Shown: positions 26,174-35,504, numbered from the stretch's first letter. The stretch: DNA of 64,000 nt from Spirochaetota bacterium (GCA_029552945.1 JAKPDD010000046.1:72366-136365); one strand, 5' to 3'. Program-made: numbers and translations. The notes: generated by a model from the letters alone, not told the origin.

Positions 26174-26817
26174 TAAAGAATTTACCTAATATTTTAACAG
26201 TATTTAGAATAATTTTAATAATTCCAGTAATAGTTCTCTTAAGAGGTAATTATGTTAATAAAATAATATCTTTTATATTATTCCTAATAGCAGGAATTAC
26301 TGATTATATTGACGGTAAAATTGCAAGAAAGTATAATATGTTAACTAGTTTTGGTAATTTTTTAGACCCACTGGCTGACAAATTACTTGTAATATCTCTT
26401 CTAATATCATTTTTAAGTATTGACCCTTCTATATTTCCTTACTGGATGGTATGGATTATAATTGTTAGAGAGTTTGTTATAACCCTTTTAAGAATTGAAG
26501 GTATTAGCAAAAATTCTGAGGTTAAAACTCTTTTTATAGGAAAATTAAAAACAGGTTTTCAGTTTTTTACTATAAGTATAATAATAATTTTTCTTATTCT
26601 CAAAGACTATCTTATAGAAAAGAAAACTATAAGAGCTGTTGAAGGATTAACAGATATAAGACTTGATGATGCACTTTTTTATTATTTTGGCGATATAAGT
26701 TATTTTATTGCTTACACTCCTTCTGTATTTTTATGTATAGTTGTTATTTTTTCTTTATATTCAGGTATAAAATATATTGTTAAAAACAAACATATAATAT
26801 TTTATAAAGATGAATGA
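26170..26817 (+). CDS. pgsA: CDP-diacylglycerol--glycerol-3-phosphate 3-phosphatidyltransferase
   Basis: 215 residues with several TM helices. The CDP-alcohol phosphatidyltransferase motif DG-x2-AR-x8-G-x3-D-x3-D is visible as DGKIARKYNMLTSFGNFLDP, then LADKL. It uses the CDP-diacylglycerol made by CdsA to start phosphatidylglycerol synthesis in the inner membrane. The N-terminal NLPNILTVFRIILIIPVIV is typical. The ATG overlaps the rimO stop, and its stop overlaps the SLBB gene by 8 bases. Confidence 0.95.
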   Translation: MIKNLPNILTVFRIILIIPVIVLLRGNYVNKIISFILFLIAGITDYIDGKIARKYNMLTSFGNFLDPLADKLLVISLLISFLSIDPSIFPYWMVWIIIVREFVITLLRIEGISKNSEVKTLFIGKLKTGFQFFTISIIIIFLILKDYLIEKKTIRAVEGLTDIRLDDALFYYFGDISYFIAYTPSVFLCIVVIFSLYSGIKYIVKNKHIIFYKDE

Positions 26818-27376
26818 TAAAAAAAGAATATTAACTTTTATACTATTTTTAGTATCAGGATTTATTATAGGCAGTTTATATCCTACTTTGAAAAGTAAAA
26901 TTGAAATAGATTCTATTTATAATAATATTGATAAAGAGAAAAAAGGTAATATTTTAAATCAGAATCTAAAATCAAATGATAATAGAAAATATTTCTCAAA
27001 AAATAATATTGATTTTTCGATTAAATATAGTAATCTTTATATAAGAGTTAAAATTTATGGCATGGTTGAAAAACCTGGTTTATATAAATTAGAAAAGGGA
27101 ACATCATTGAAAACTTTATTATCTTTAGCTGGTGTAAAAGATGGAGCATATATTGAAAATGATAGGGAATTAAAAGACAATGACTTTATATATGTAAAAC
27201 CTGCTATAAATGTATGTCTAGAAATAGAAAAGAAAAGTTGTTATGTTTTACCTAAAGGTTCAAGGCTCTATGACTTGTTTGATGTAGCTAATATAGATAA
27301 GAGTCAAGTTAATATGCCTAATTATTACTTGAAAGATGGGCAAACTTTTTTTATTTTTAAAAACAGAAAGAAATAA
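26810..27376 (+). CDS. membrane-anchored SLBB-domain protein
   Basis: 188 residues. One N-terminal TM helix (about 7-24) is followed by a Lys/Asn-rich spacer and two SLBB-like beta-grasp repeats: KIYGMVEKPGLYKLEKGTSL with AGV (80-131) and a more divergent VCLEI...YVLPKGSRLYDLF (137-184). SLBB domains bind soluble ligands or polysaccharide and occur in ComEA and polysaccharide-export proteins. No helix-hairpin-helix DNA-binding part is present, so it is not ComEA as such. The role is unknown; coupling to pgsA suggests an envelope function. Confidence 0.65.
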   Translation: MNDKKRILTFILFLVSGFIIGSLYPTLKSKIEIDSIYNNIDKEKKGNILNQNLKSNDNRKYFSKNNIDFSIKYSNLYIRVKIYGMVEKPGLYKLEKGTSLKTLLSLAGVKDGAYIENDRELKDNDFIYVKPAINVCLEIEKKSCYVLPKGSRLYDLFDVANIDKSQVNMPNYYLKDGQTFFIFKNRKK

Positions 27377-27387
27377 GGAGAAATTAA

Positions 27388-28290
27388 ATGTTTGATAAAA
27401 AAGATGATAATATGGTTAGTGGTTTTTTTGATGAGGAAGAGGATATAACATTATCAGAAAATGAACTTAATGATATTCTTTCATCCTCGAGTATATCAGA
27501 AACAGATGTTATTAGTGGTGGTGAAGATAATCTTATAGTTATTAGTAGTAAAGAACTTGAGTCTTTGTATCTTAGAGAAATAGAAAAACAATCACCTTTT
27601 GAAGAGTTTGAAGTATTGTCTGATAAAACTATTGAAAAAGAGGAACCATCTTTTGAAGATATTGAGACATCAGATGATTATATTCCATCAGAGGAGTCTA
27701 TTAAAGAAGAAATTGAAATAGGTAAAGAGGAAGAATTATCAGTTGAAAAACCAGAGACTGAAGAATTAATGATTGGGTCTGAATTAAGTTTAGATGAAAA
27801 AATTATGCAAGAAGGTGATGAAGACTTAAAGTTAGAGGAAGAGGTAGGGCCTGTAGTAGAGGAGGAGAGTGTGATAGGAGTAGAAGAAGTTGTGCCTGTT
27901 GGTGAGGAGATGATAGAAAAGGAAGTTGAAGAAATTAATGAGGTTCCAGTTTCTGAGAACTTGAGTGAGATGGAAGAGATAAAAACTGAAATAGAAGAAC
28001 CGACTAAACAGATAGTTTCTGAGGAAGAAGAGTTTTTTGAAGAGAGCATAAAAATAGAGGAAGAGGTTGAAAAAGTTGACCTTGGAGATAAAAAATATTT
28101 AGAGAAAAAAGAAGATAAGTCTGAAATTAAAGAAGGTAAATATAAAGAGTTAAATGTTGATGATGTTAAAAAAGTTCTTTCTTATCTTGATACGCTTTTT
28201 GGTTATTTACCAGAGGATAAAATAAAGGACTTTGCAAAGTCTGAATATTATGATTTATATAATAAACTTTTTGATGAATTAGGTATATAA
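27388..28290 (+). CDS. acidic low-complexity protein with conserved ends
   Basis: 300 residues, about a third Glu plus Asp. A recognisable N-terminal block (FDEEEDITLSENELNDIL) and a structured C-terminal block (VKKVLSYLDTLFGYLPEDKI then DFAKSEYYDLYNKLFDELG) flank a long Glu-rich disordered middle. I recall similar two-ended acidic proteins from spirochaetes, but no function is known to me. It begins 11 bases after the SLBB gene and ends 1 base before the GAF protein, so it probably works with it. A 123-codon open frame on the other strand inside it is an artefact of its repetitive codons. Confidence 0.65.
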   Translation: MFDKKDDNMVSGFFDEEEDITLSENELNDILSSSSISETDVISGGEDNLIVISSKELESLYLREIEKQSPFEEFEVLSDKTIEKEEPSFEDIETSDDYIPSEESIKEEIEIGKEEELSVEKPETEELMIGSELSLDEKIMQEGDEDLKLEEEVGPVVEEESVIGVEEVVPVGEEMIEKEVEEINEVPVSENLSEMEEIKTEIEEPTKQIVSEEEEFFEESIKIEEEVEKVDLGDKKYLEKKEDKSEIKEGKYKELNVDDVKKVLSYLDTLFGYLPEDKIKDFAKSEYYDLYNKLFDELGI

Positions 28291-28291
28291 T

Positions 28292-29704
28292 ATGTTTTTT
28301 GGACTTAGGGATAGGGCAAAGTTTTTTAGAGAAAACAGTTTACTTGCAAAGGCTAAAATAATAAGAGAGTCTATTAAAAAAGGGGATTATAAAGTAGAAA
28401 AAGTTTCTGATTTACAGAATGATTTTTCTAAAAAAAAAGATGGGATTAAAGATAGCCTTATCAATTTAGAAACAAGTCTATTAAAAAAAGAATATGATAT
28501 TAAAAATTTATTTGAAATAAGTAAAGAGATATATAATACACTTAATCCAAAAGAACTGGTGAATCTTTTATTACTTACCTTTATAGGATATACAAGAGCA
28601 AGTGCTGCGTGTTTCTTAATTAAAAAAAATGGTTTATCAGTATTTTTAAATAAAGACTTTAGTGATGATGATATCTTGTTTATTAAAGATAAGATTAATA
28701 ATAATCAGATTTTAACAAATAAAGATTTCTATATCTTTGAATTAAAAGCTAAAACTATAACAGGATATCTTGTATTAAAAAAAATTGGTCTTGAAAATAT
28801 TGATAAAGATATTGAGATACTTATTCCAATAATATCACTTGGTTGTAATGCACTTGAGAATGCTTTTTTACATGATAATCTTAGAAAAAGATTTAAACAA
28901 CTTGAAGCTATTCATGAAATAGGAGAAGTGTTAAAAACTTCAAGAAAACTTGATGAAATAATATTTTTAACATTTTCAACTCTAGAGTATGGCCTTGGAA
29001 TAAAAAAGATGTTACTTATTAATAAAAAGGATAATGTTTATAAAGTTTTTGATGGTTATGGCTTTAGAGAAGATACATATAAAAAATTATTTTTTGATGA
29101 AACATCAGATATTTTTAACATTGTTGCAAATAAAAAATATATTGATTTATTTACTAATAACAGTGATATTGTAAATAAGTATTTTTCTTTATATGATGTT
29201 AATGAAATGAACACTGCTTTATTTATACCTTTAAAAATTTACGATAAAATACTAGGTTTTTTTGTTATAGGTGGTGTTGATACACTTGATGAGTATGATT
29301 GGAGATTAAGTCTCTATAAGGTTTTATCTTCCTATTTTGCAACCTCTCTTTATACATTATCTGTTGCCCCGTTTGAAGATAGATACAATAATATTTTTAA
29401 CATTTCTTCAGTGTTAAAAAACATTATTGAAGAGCAGATTTTGGTTGCTAAAAATTTTAATCATAAAATTTTTTTTGCTTTTGTTAAAACTAACTCTTTA
29501 AATGAAACAAATAGTTTTAATCCTCAGGTTATAAATATATTAGGTCGATATAAAATTTTAGTATATATTTTTCAATATGATTCAGATTTTACTAAGTTTC
29601 TTGATACTTTGAAGAAAGAATCTCAAATAATATCATCATCTTTAATTATCGATTATAATAAGTCATCAGAAGAAGTTATATATGAACTTGAACTTATAAA
29701 CTGA
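28292..29704 (+). CDS. GAF-domain protein without output domain
   Basis: 470 residues. A basic, coiled-coil-like N terminus (about 1-70) is followed by a degenerate GAF-like region (about 75-190) and a clearer GAF domain (about 205-350, containing LEAIHEIGEVLKTSRKLDEI and TALFIPLKIYDKILGFFVIG), then an unassigned alpha/beta C terminus. No kinase, cyclase or HTH follows. It is translated with the acidic protein (1-base gap) and ends the lolA-to-GAF operon. A regulatory or scaffold role is an inference. Confidence 0.6.
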   Translation: MFFGLRDRAKFFRENSLLAKAKIIRESIKKGDYKVEKVSDLQNDFSKKKDGIKDSLINLETSLLKKEYDIKNLFEISKEIYNTLNPKELVNLLLLTFIGYTRASAACFLIKKNGLSVFLNKDFSDDDILFIKDKINNNQILTNKDFYIFELKAKTITGYLVLKKIGLENIDKDIEILIPIISLGCNALENAFLHDNLRKRFKQLEAIHEIGEVLKTSRKLDEIIFLTFSTLEYGLGIKKMLLINKKDNVYKVFDGYGFREDTYKKLFFDETSDIFNIVANKKYIDLFTNNSDIVNKYFSLYDVNEMNTALFIPLKIYDKILGFFVIGGVDTLDEYDWRLSLYKVLSSYFATSLYTLSVAPFEDRYNNIFNISSVLKNIIEEQILVAKNFNHKIFFAFVKTNSLNETNSFNPQVINILGRYKILVYIFQYDSDFTKFLDTLKKESQIISSSLIIDYNKSSEEVIYELELIN

Positions 29705-29712
29705 AATTAAAT

Positions 29713-30843
29713 TTATATATAATTACTTTTTAGTGTTATGCTAAATAATAGTATTGAGATGATAAAAGATATAAGGTACATATATTGATAATTAAATATA
29801 TCAGATATAAAGCCATAAAAAAAAGATGATATTCCCTGCCCAAGACTGAATAATAATATGAAAATTATTGTTGCTTTACTCCTTTCATGTGTTTTTTCAA
29901 CAAATACTGAACTGAATGTTGGATATAGTATAGAGTGACTTAACCCATATGTTACGGCTGTAAGCATTAAAAATATTAGTAGTTTTATTTTAGATAGTAA
30001 AAACTCTAAGAATAACGATATTATTGCTATAAAAAAGAAGATTTTTATTGTTTTTATTTTTTCCCATCTATTTATTTCGTTTACAAGGATTATTCTTATT
30101 AGTATTAAAGATATACTATAAGATATAAAGAACGCTGATACTGGTAAAACATTTATTTTTTTTGCATAATCGCTTATAAATGAGAAGTGTGCACCGAATA
30201 TTGAGCCAAAAATTATTGAGAGTATAATAATATACTTGTATTCCCTCAAATTGATTGGTTTATTGCTTACCTCATTATCTACTCTGTTGTATTCTTTTAT
30301 AATACTGAATATAATTAAAGAGAGTATTGACACAATTAACCCAAGAATAAATATATTTCTAAAATTATTAGTTATTTTAAATATATATTCAGCTATAGAT
30401 GGTCCAACAGCACTTGCTATAGAACCTGATACACCAAACATACCTAGGTATCCTACTCTTAATTCTGCGGGTATTATCTCTATTGCAATTGAAAAAATAA
30501 AGGAAAAGTTTATTGTGTATGTTATACCTTGTATTATTCTTATAAGTAATATTATTTTAAGGTTGTTATAATATATATAGCATAATAAATATGATACTAT
30601 TGAGAGGACAAGAGATACTATTATAAATCTTTTTTTATTTATCTTTTCTATGATGTTTAAAAATAATAGGTTTAAAAATACAAGAACAAACATAGGAGAG
30701 CCCATTATTATACCTATGTATGATGAACTTGCACCTAATTCTGAAAGATACATTGGAAATATATTTAGTACATTAAAACTTATAAAAGACAGAAGATTGG
30801 TAATAAATAATATTATAAAAGGTTTTAAACCTTCTTTATTCAT
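29713..30843 (-). CDS. major facilitator superfamily transporter
   Basis: 376 residues forming about 12 hydrophobic helices, with MFS loop signatures: IIEKINKKRFI after helix 2, RIIQGITYTINFSFIFSIAI in helix 4 and PAELRVGYLGMFGVSGSIA in helices 4-5, typical of drug/sugar efflux-type MFS proteins. The substrate cannot be told. Its start overlaps the end of the HTH-receiver regulator gene by 8 bases, so the two are translated together and the regulator may control or sense its substrate. Confidence 0.85.
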   Translation of the reverse strand: MNKEGLKPFIILFITNLLSFISFNVLNIFPMYLSELGASSSYIGIIMGSPMFVLVFLNLLFLNIIEKINKKRFIIVSLVLSIVSYLLCYIYYNNLKIILLIRIIQGITYTINFSFIFSIAIEIIPAELRVGYLGMFGVSGSIASAVGPSIAEYIFKITNNFRNIFILGLIVSILSLIIFSIIKEYNRVDNEVSNKPINLREYKYIIILSIIFGSIFGAHFSFISDYAKKINVLPVSAFFISYSISLILIRIILVNEINRWEKIKTIKIFFFIAIISLFLEFLLSKIKLLIFLMLTAVTYGLSHSILYPTFSSVFVEKTHERSKATIIFILLFSLGQGISSFFYGFISDIFNYQYMYLISFIISILLFSITLKSNYI

Positions 30844-31429
30844 AAAATAAATTATTTAGCAATTTTTGTAATCTTATTTCAAGTTCTTTTATTGAAAAAG
30901 GTTTTTTAATAAAGTCTAACGCTAACATAAGCCCCTTTTCAATAACTTCACTTCTATTTACTGCTGAGATTATTATAACTGGTATTTTTGCTGTTTCTGT
31001 ATTGTTCATTATTTTTTCAGCAATATCAAGCCCGTTTCCATCTTTTAAGTTAATATCAAGCAGTATAAGGTTATATTTGCTGCTTATCTTATTTAATGCT
31101 TCTTGATAGGATAAGATTATTTCAATATTATATTTATCTTTTAAACCCTCTTTTATTGAGTTTGCAAGTAGTTCATCATCTTCTATAAGTAAAATGTTTA
31201 GTTTTTCGGTCTCTTTTATTACTTTTTTAAGATTTTTACCCTGGATAAAAGAAATTAGATCATCTTTTTTTATTTTATAATGACCACCTGGTGTTTTATA
31301 GTTTTTTAAACCTTTAGCTTTAATCCAGTATATTACAGTAGTTGGGAAAACTCCAGCAATTTCTGCACACTCTTTTGGACTTAAATAGTGTTTATTTTTA
31401 TATTTTTCGAGATTTTCTTTTTTTAGCAT
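30836..31429 (-). CDS. response regulator with N-terminal excisionase-type HTH and C-terminal receiver
   Basis: 197 residues. Residues 14-66 form an excisionase/MerR-type helix-turn-helix (SPKECAEIAGVFPTTVIYWI, with the TPGGHYKI wing), and 77-195 a CheY-like receiver with Glu83-Asp84-Asp85, phospho-acceptor Asp125 (LILLDINLKDGNG), Ser155 and Lys176 (FIKKPFS). All receiver catalytic residues are kept, so it should be phosphorylated. The order HTH-receiver is the reverse of the usual response regulator. No histidine kinase is adjacent. It lies 47 bases downstream of the helicase-associated protein and overlaps the MFS gene. Confidence 0.88.
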   Translation of the reverse strand: MLKKENLEKYKNKHYLSPKECAEIAGVFPTTVIYWIKAKGLKNYKTPGGHYKIKKDDLISFIQGKNLKKVIKETEKLNILLIEDDELLANSIKEGLKDKYNIEIILSYQEALNKISSKYNLILLDINLKDGNGLDIAEKIMNNTETAKIPVIIISAVNRSEVIEKGLMLALDFIKKPFSIKELEIRLQKLLNNLFYE

Positions 31430-31476
31430 TGTTATACCCTTTAAATTAAGATTAAGTAAAAGTTTATGATTTAAAT

Positions 31477-33132
31477 TTATAAATTATCTATCTTAAAATA
31501 AACAGAAATATCTTCCATTATTCTTGTATTAAATATTTCTTTATCTACTATTGCATGTTTATCTGATATTTTTTCTATTACAATTTTTTTATATATTGGA
31601 TGTAATAATATTTCATCTAATATTTTAGGATCATCGAATTTTACAATAATAACATTTTTAATTTTTCCAAATCTTACCTTTTTTGCAAAGTTATTAATAT
31701 TTATTATTACATTTTCAGGTATCTCTTTTGATTTACTTTTAAGTACTTTTACGAGTTCTTCTACATTGTTACCAAAATATACAGCCCTCTTTATTGATTC
31801 AGGTGTAATGTTGTAAACACATATCTCTTCATATGACTCTATGTCAAGGAATATGTTTAATATATAAGATGTTGATAATTCAAGCTTATTAAGATAAGCA
31901 TATATTTTCATATTTGGTGTTACCATAATATTTTTTTCATTATTGTGTTTTTCATTACTTATATCTTTATATTTTTTGTTTAGTGAGTAGAATATATAAC
32001 TATCTGTTGTAATCTTTTTTATTAATATTCCAAGGTAAAATAATATTTCAATAGATTCTATAACTTTTCTTCTTGTCTCTCTTTTTAAAATAGATTCAGG
32101 ATTTGATTTTACTTTCTTTTTTACAATATGTGATAATATATCCTGGATCCCAAACTCTTCATTTTTTATTGTTTTTATAGTATTATAAATTTCTTTTATA
32201 TCTTCATCAGTTTCTATGAACATGTCATAGATTTTTTCTATACTGTTTTGAAAAAAACTGTATAGCTTTTCAGTAGGATATATATATGAATTTTCTTCAT
32301 TTATTTTGATAAAATTATATTTTGTTAACAGTTTGATAATAAAATTCAATACAACCTCAGATGATACTTCCTTTAGTAGTATTTCAAAGTGTTTTTTATT
32401 TATTTTTCCATTTTTATTTATTATTATGTTTGTTTTTATTATAGTATATATTATTTTTATTATATCATTGAATATTCTTGTATTATACGATATTGTTTTT
32501 ACAGTTTCATTTGGTTTTTCATATATTTTTTTGATGTCTATATGATAAACCTGATATATCTTATCGTTATCCACATAAAGTAAACCTTCATTTATTCCAT
32601 TATTTTTAAAATATTCAATTTCAGGCCCTGTAAAATACTGGTCTACAAATTCTTTTTTGACTATTCCCCCATAAGAATAAAAAAAATAGAACATATCCTG
32701 AGGCATATCAAGATATGAAACCTCTTTACTTGGCTTAAATTTAGATATGTTTTCTATTATACTGTCTATGTTGAAGAAATTATATTTACTAAGTATTTCA
32801 TGTATCTCATCAAATAAATATGTTTTTGTAATTGGTATTATATTTTGAACACTTACTCTTTTATATATTAAAAGCTTATTTTCTAGATTCTCTATTGCTT
32901 GGTCTATATTTGTTTTTTCTTTTGTTTTATCACTGTATGGATTAAAACCCTCTTTATTTATGAATGAGTGATAAAATATGAATGCTTCTGTTGGGTCAAG
33001 TTCTGTTAAAATTTTTATTATATTTTTCTTTAAATACTCTATTAATTCAGAATAAATTATATTTTCATCTTTAATTTCCTGGTTTTCTATAAAATCAACT
33101 TTTATATTTTTTAATACCTGCTTTATTTTCAA
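31477..33132 (-). CDS. helicase-associated-domain protein without helicase (PF13625-like)
   Basis: 551 residues. The C-terminal third (about 400-540) fits the domain found at the N terminus of some XPB/Ssl2-type helicases and in stand-alone bacterial proteins: VTPNMKIYAYLNKLELSTSY, YNITPESIKRAVYFGNNVEE, and IPENVIININNFAKKV. There is no Walker A or DEAD motif. The first 400 residues are helical with probable winged-helix repeats. A DNA- or protein-binding role is likely but unproven. The start is TTG at 33130-33132 with AGAGGA 5 bases upstream, 9 bases after the hisG stop, so it is in the his operon. Confidence 0.6.
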   Translation of the reverse strand: MKIKQVLKNIKVDFIENQEIKDENIIYSELIEYLKKNIIKILTELDPTEAFIFYHSFINKEGFNPYSDKTKEKTNIDQAIENLENKLLIYKRVSVQNIIPITKTYLFDEIHEILSKYNFFNIDSIIENISKFKPSKEVSYLDMPQDMFYFFYSYGGIVKKEFVDQYFTGPEIEYFKNNGINEGLLYVDNDKIYQVYHIDIKKIYEKPNETVKTISYNTRIFNDIIKIIYTIIKTNIIINKNGKINKKHFEILLKEVSSEVVLNFIIKLLTKYNFIKINEENSYIYPTEKLYSFFQNSIEKIYDMFIETDEDIKEIYNTIKTIKNEEFGIQDILSHIVKKKVKSNPESILKRETRRKVIESIEILFYLGILIKKITTDSYIFYSLNKKYKDISNEKHNNEKNIMVTPNMKIYAYLNKLELSTSYILNIFLDIESYEEICVYNITPESIKRAVYFGNNVEELVKVLKSKSKEIPENVIININNFAKKVRFGKIKNVIIVKFDDPKILDEILLHPIYKKIVIEKISDKHAIVDKEIFNTRIMEDISVYFKIDNL

Positions 33133-33141
33133 GAATATCCT

Positions 33142-34017
33142 CTATTGAACAAAGTAATCCATTTTAGATATTATTATTGCCTGAGCACCTATTTTTTTTA
33201 ATTCTTCTATTATTTTGTATTTTTCTTCAGATTTTATTACAGCTCTTATTGCAAACCATTCTTTATCTACCAGTGGTAGTATGGTAGGTGAGTTAAAACC
33301 AGGGGTTATTTTTTCGGCTTTTTCAAGATTATTTTTGTGAATATTATAATCTATAATTAAATATTTTTCTGCTGTAATTACACTATTGAATCTTTCCTTA
33401 AGTTTTTCCTTCCATTCATTTTCGTTGTTGTCAAGGTTTTTTTTACTGATAAATATAGCTTCTGTATTCATTATATTTTCTATTATAATAAGACCTGCTT
33501 CTTTTAAAGTTGAACCTGTTTCAACAATATCTACTACAAGGTCTGACACACTTAATGCTGGGGATATCTCAACTGAACCTGATATTTCATTTATAGTATA
33601 GTTTTTTATTCCTTTTTTTTCTAAAAATTTTTTAGTTATATTTGGAAAAGATGTTGCGATTTTTACATTTTCATAATTAAAAGATGAATAATCTATATTT
33701 TTTGGACCTGCAAGTGCTACCTTACACTTTCCAAATCCTAATTTTGTAACTATTTCTATCCTATTTTCGAGTTTATGCTCACTGATTATATCTTCCCCAG
33801 TTATACCATAAGCAACTTTACCGTTGGCAACATATAAAGGTATATCTGTTGCAGGAAGGAATATAAGTGCAATAGGGGTATTGTTACATAATGCAATATC
33901 AAGCCTCTCGTTCTTATGGAATGATAACCCAATTTTTGTTAAGTATGATAATGTTGGGTCCTTTAATCTTCCTTTTTTGGGTACTGCAAAAAGAATCCTA
34001 TCATCAAGTTCAATCAT
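33142..34017 (-). CDS. hisG: ATP phosphoribosyltransferase (long form)
   Basis: First step of histidine synthesis: joins ATP and PRPP. 291 residues fit the long HisG-L class, with its own C-terminal ACT-like regulatory domain (about 215-291), so no HisZ is needed. Motifs: LFAVPKKGRLKDPTL, GITGEDII, and ISPALSVSDLVVDIVETGST, the phosphoribosyl-binding block. It overlaps hisE by 8 bases. Histidine should inhibit it through the C-terminal domain. Confidence 0.95.
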   Translation of the reverse strand: MIELDDRILFAVPKKGRLKDPTLSYLTKIGLSFHKNERLDIALCNNTPIALIFLPATDIPLYVANGKVAYGITGEDIISEHKLENRIEIVTKLGFGKCKVALAGPKNIDYSSFNYENVKIATSFPNITKKFLEKKGIKNYTINEISGSVEISPALSVSDLVVDIVETGSTLKEAGLIIIENIMNTEAIFISKKNLDNNENEWKEKLKERFNSVITAEKYLIIDYNIHKNNLEKAEKITPGFNSPTILPLVDKEWFAIRAVIKSEEKYKIIEELKKIGAQAIIISKMDYFVQ

Positions 34018-34330
34018 CTTTTCTTCTCCTTTTCTCTTCTATACCAGATATATTCATTCTTTTTTCAAGTTCATTATATATATCTTCAAGTTTTATGGTA
34101 TGGTAATTTAGCATTACAAGTATATGATAAAAAAGGTCCGAAGTTTCGTGTATGATATTCTGTTTCTCATTTTTAAGAGATGCTATTATTAACTCTGATG
34201 CCTCTTCTCCTATCTTTTTTAGGATTTTTTCTATCCCCTTGTTTATAAGTTTTGCTGTATAAGACTCTTCTGGTGAATATTTTTTTCTTTCTTCTATTAT
34301 TTTTTCAAGTTTTTCTAGAGTGGTTTCCAT
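34010..34330 (-). CDS. hisE: phosphoribosyl-ATP pyrophosphatase
   Basis: 106 residues of the MazG-like HisE family. IGEEASELIIASLKNEKQN (40-58) and HETSDLFYHILVML (62-75) hold the metal-binding glutamates and aspartate. It hydrolyses PR-ATP to PR-AMP, the second histidine step. HisI is not fused, unlike in many bacteria. It heads the operon hisE-hisG-(helicase-associated protein). AAGAGG lies about 12 bases upstream of the ATG, rather far. Confidence 0.94.
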   Translation of the reverse strand: METTLEKLEKIIEERKKYSPEESYTAKLINKGIEKILKKIGEEASELIIASLKNEKQNIIHETSDLFYHILVMLNYHTIKLEDIYNELEKRMNISGIEEKRRRKDD

Positions 34331-34670
34331 TTATAATATTTTCCTCTTAAACTTTATAAAATTTTATGATTAAAATTTAATAGAATTTATTGATTTAACA
34401 TATTAAAAAAGAATCATATTTTCAAATAAATAGGATTTGTCTTGATTTTTATATTGGAGTAAAATATTAAGCATTATGATACAAAAAATTAAATTAAATG
34501 ATTAACTATAAAAAAATTAAAGATTTATTAACACAGGGATTTTATTATTTTAACAAATAAACTAATTTTAAATTAAAATCTATTTTTAGAATATTTTTAT
34601 AACTTTAATAATTAATTTTGATCTATTAGTTATATTTTAATGGTTAAAAATTTGTTTTTTGAGTTTTTTA
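34331..34670. other. divergent intergenic region of about 340 bases, no gene seen
   Basis: Separates hisE (minus) from nfnA (plus). It is nearly all A and T with many AAATTT-type tracts; no open frame with a ribosome site and no folded RNA is apparent. The best promoter-like sequence for the plus strand is listed separately. No riboswitch or attenuator for either side is visible, in particular no histidine-rich leader peptide that I could find. Confidence 0.6.
34437..34465 (+). promoter_or_regulatory. possible promoter upstream of nfnAB
   Basis: TTGTCT (34437-34442), 17 bases, TAAAAT (34460-34465). Four and five of six consensus positions match. It would leave a leader of roughly 200 bases before nfnA, so a nearer promoter is possible. 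Confidence 0.3.
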
Positions 34671-35504
34671 ATGTTTAAGGTTCTAAGAAAAAAGATATAT
34701 AATCAATATGTATTTGAACTTGAGATTGAAGCCCCTCTTATTGCAAGAGAGGCTAAAGCAGGTCAATTCTGTATTTTGATACCTAAAGAAAAAGGGGAGA
34801 GATTACCATTTACTATTGCTGACTTTGACAGAAAAAAAGGAACAATAACTTTTATTATTCAGGTTGTTGGTAAGTCGACTCAGATGATGTATGATGAAGA
34901 ATATGATTTTATTCCTGATATTTTAGGCCCCCTTGGTACTCCCTCAAAAATAGAGAAGAAAAATAATGTTCTTTTTTTATCAGGTGGGCTTGGGATTGCA
35001 GCATCATATCCAATAATGAAAGCTTATAAGGAGATGGGTTCAAAAATAATAAGTGTTGTAGGGTTTAGAAATAAGTCGTTGGTATTTTGGGAAGATAAAC
35101 TTAAGGATATATCCGATGAAATTATAATAACTACTGATGATGGGTCATACGGGTTAAAGGGAAATGTAGTGTCTGTAGTAGATCAGATATTTAAAAAATA
35201 CAATATAGATAAAGTCTATTCAATTGGTTCTCTTAAGATGATGAAAGCATCAGTTGATGCTATAAAAAAATATGGAGTTGAGATAATTGTAAGTCTTAAT
35301 CCAATTATGGTTGATGGGATAGGTATGTGTGGAGCTTGTAGGGTTGTTTTGGATGGTAAAATACATTATGCTTGTATTGAGGGACCTGATTTTGATGGTT
35401 ATAAGGTTGATTTAGATGATCTTATATTGAGATCTAACCAGTTTGCAAAGGAGGAGGGGGCCTGTCTTAGAGATTATCTTCTTAATAGAGGTAATAGGAG
35501 ATGA
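34671..35504 (+). CDS. nfnA: NADH-dependent ferredoxin:NADP oxidoreductase subunit A (NfnA/SudB-like)
   Basis: About 277 residues: an FAD-binding barrel (1-95, PFTIADFDRKKGTITFIIQV), an NAD-binding domain (LFLSGGLGIAASYPIMKAYK) and a C-terminal cysteine cluster for a [2Fe-2S] centre (DGIGMCGACRVVLDGKIHYA). The ATG at 34671 is preferred over a TTG four codons upstream. With NfnB it forms the electron-bifurcating transhydrogenase, coupling NADH and ferredoxin to NADP reduction in anaerobes; a sulfide dehydrogenase role is the family alternative. It overlaps nfnB by 4 bases. Confidence 0.88.
   Translation: MFKVLRKKIYNQYVFELEIEAPLIAREAKAGQFCILIPKEKGERLPFTIADFDRKKGTITFIIQVVGKSTQMMYDEEYDFIPDILGPLGTPSKIEKKNNVLFLSGGLGIAASYPIMKAYKEMGSKIISVVGFRNKSLVFWEDKLKDISDEIIITTDDGSYGLKGNVVSVVDQIFKKYNIDKVYSIGSLKMMKASVDAIKKYGVEIIVSLNPIMVDGIGMCGACRVVLDGKIHYACIEGPDFDGYKVDLDDLILRSNQFAKEEGACLRDYLLNRGNRR

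Noticed and set aside
27678-28049. 123-codon minus-strand open frame in the acidic gene
   Set aside because: A Ser/Ile-rich translation caused by the Glu-rich codons of the plus-strand gene; no ribosome site.
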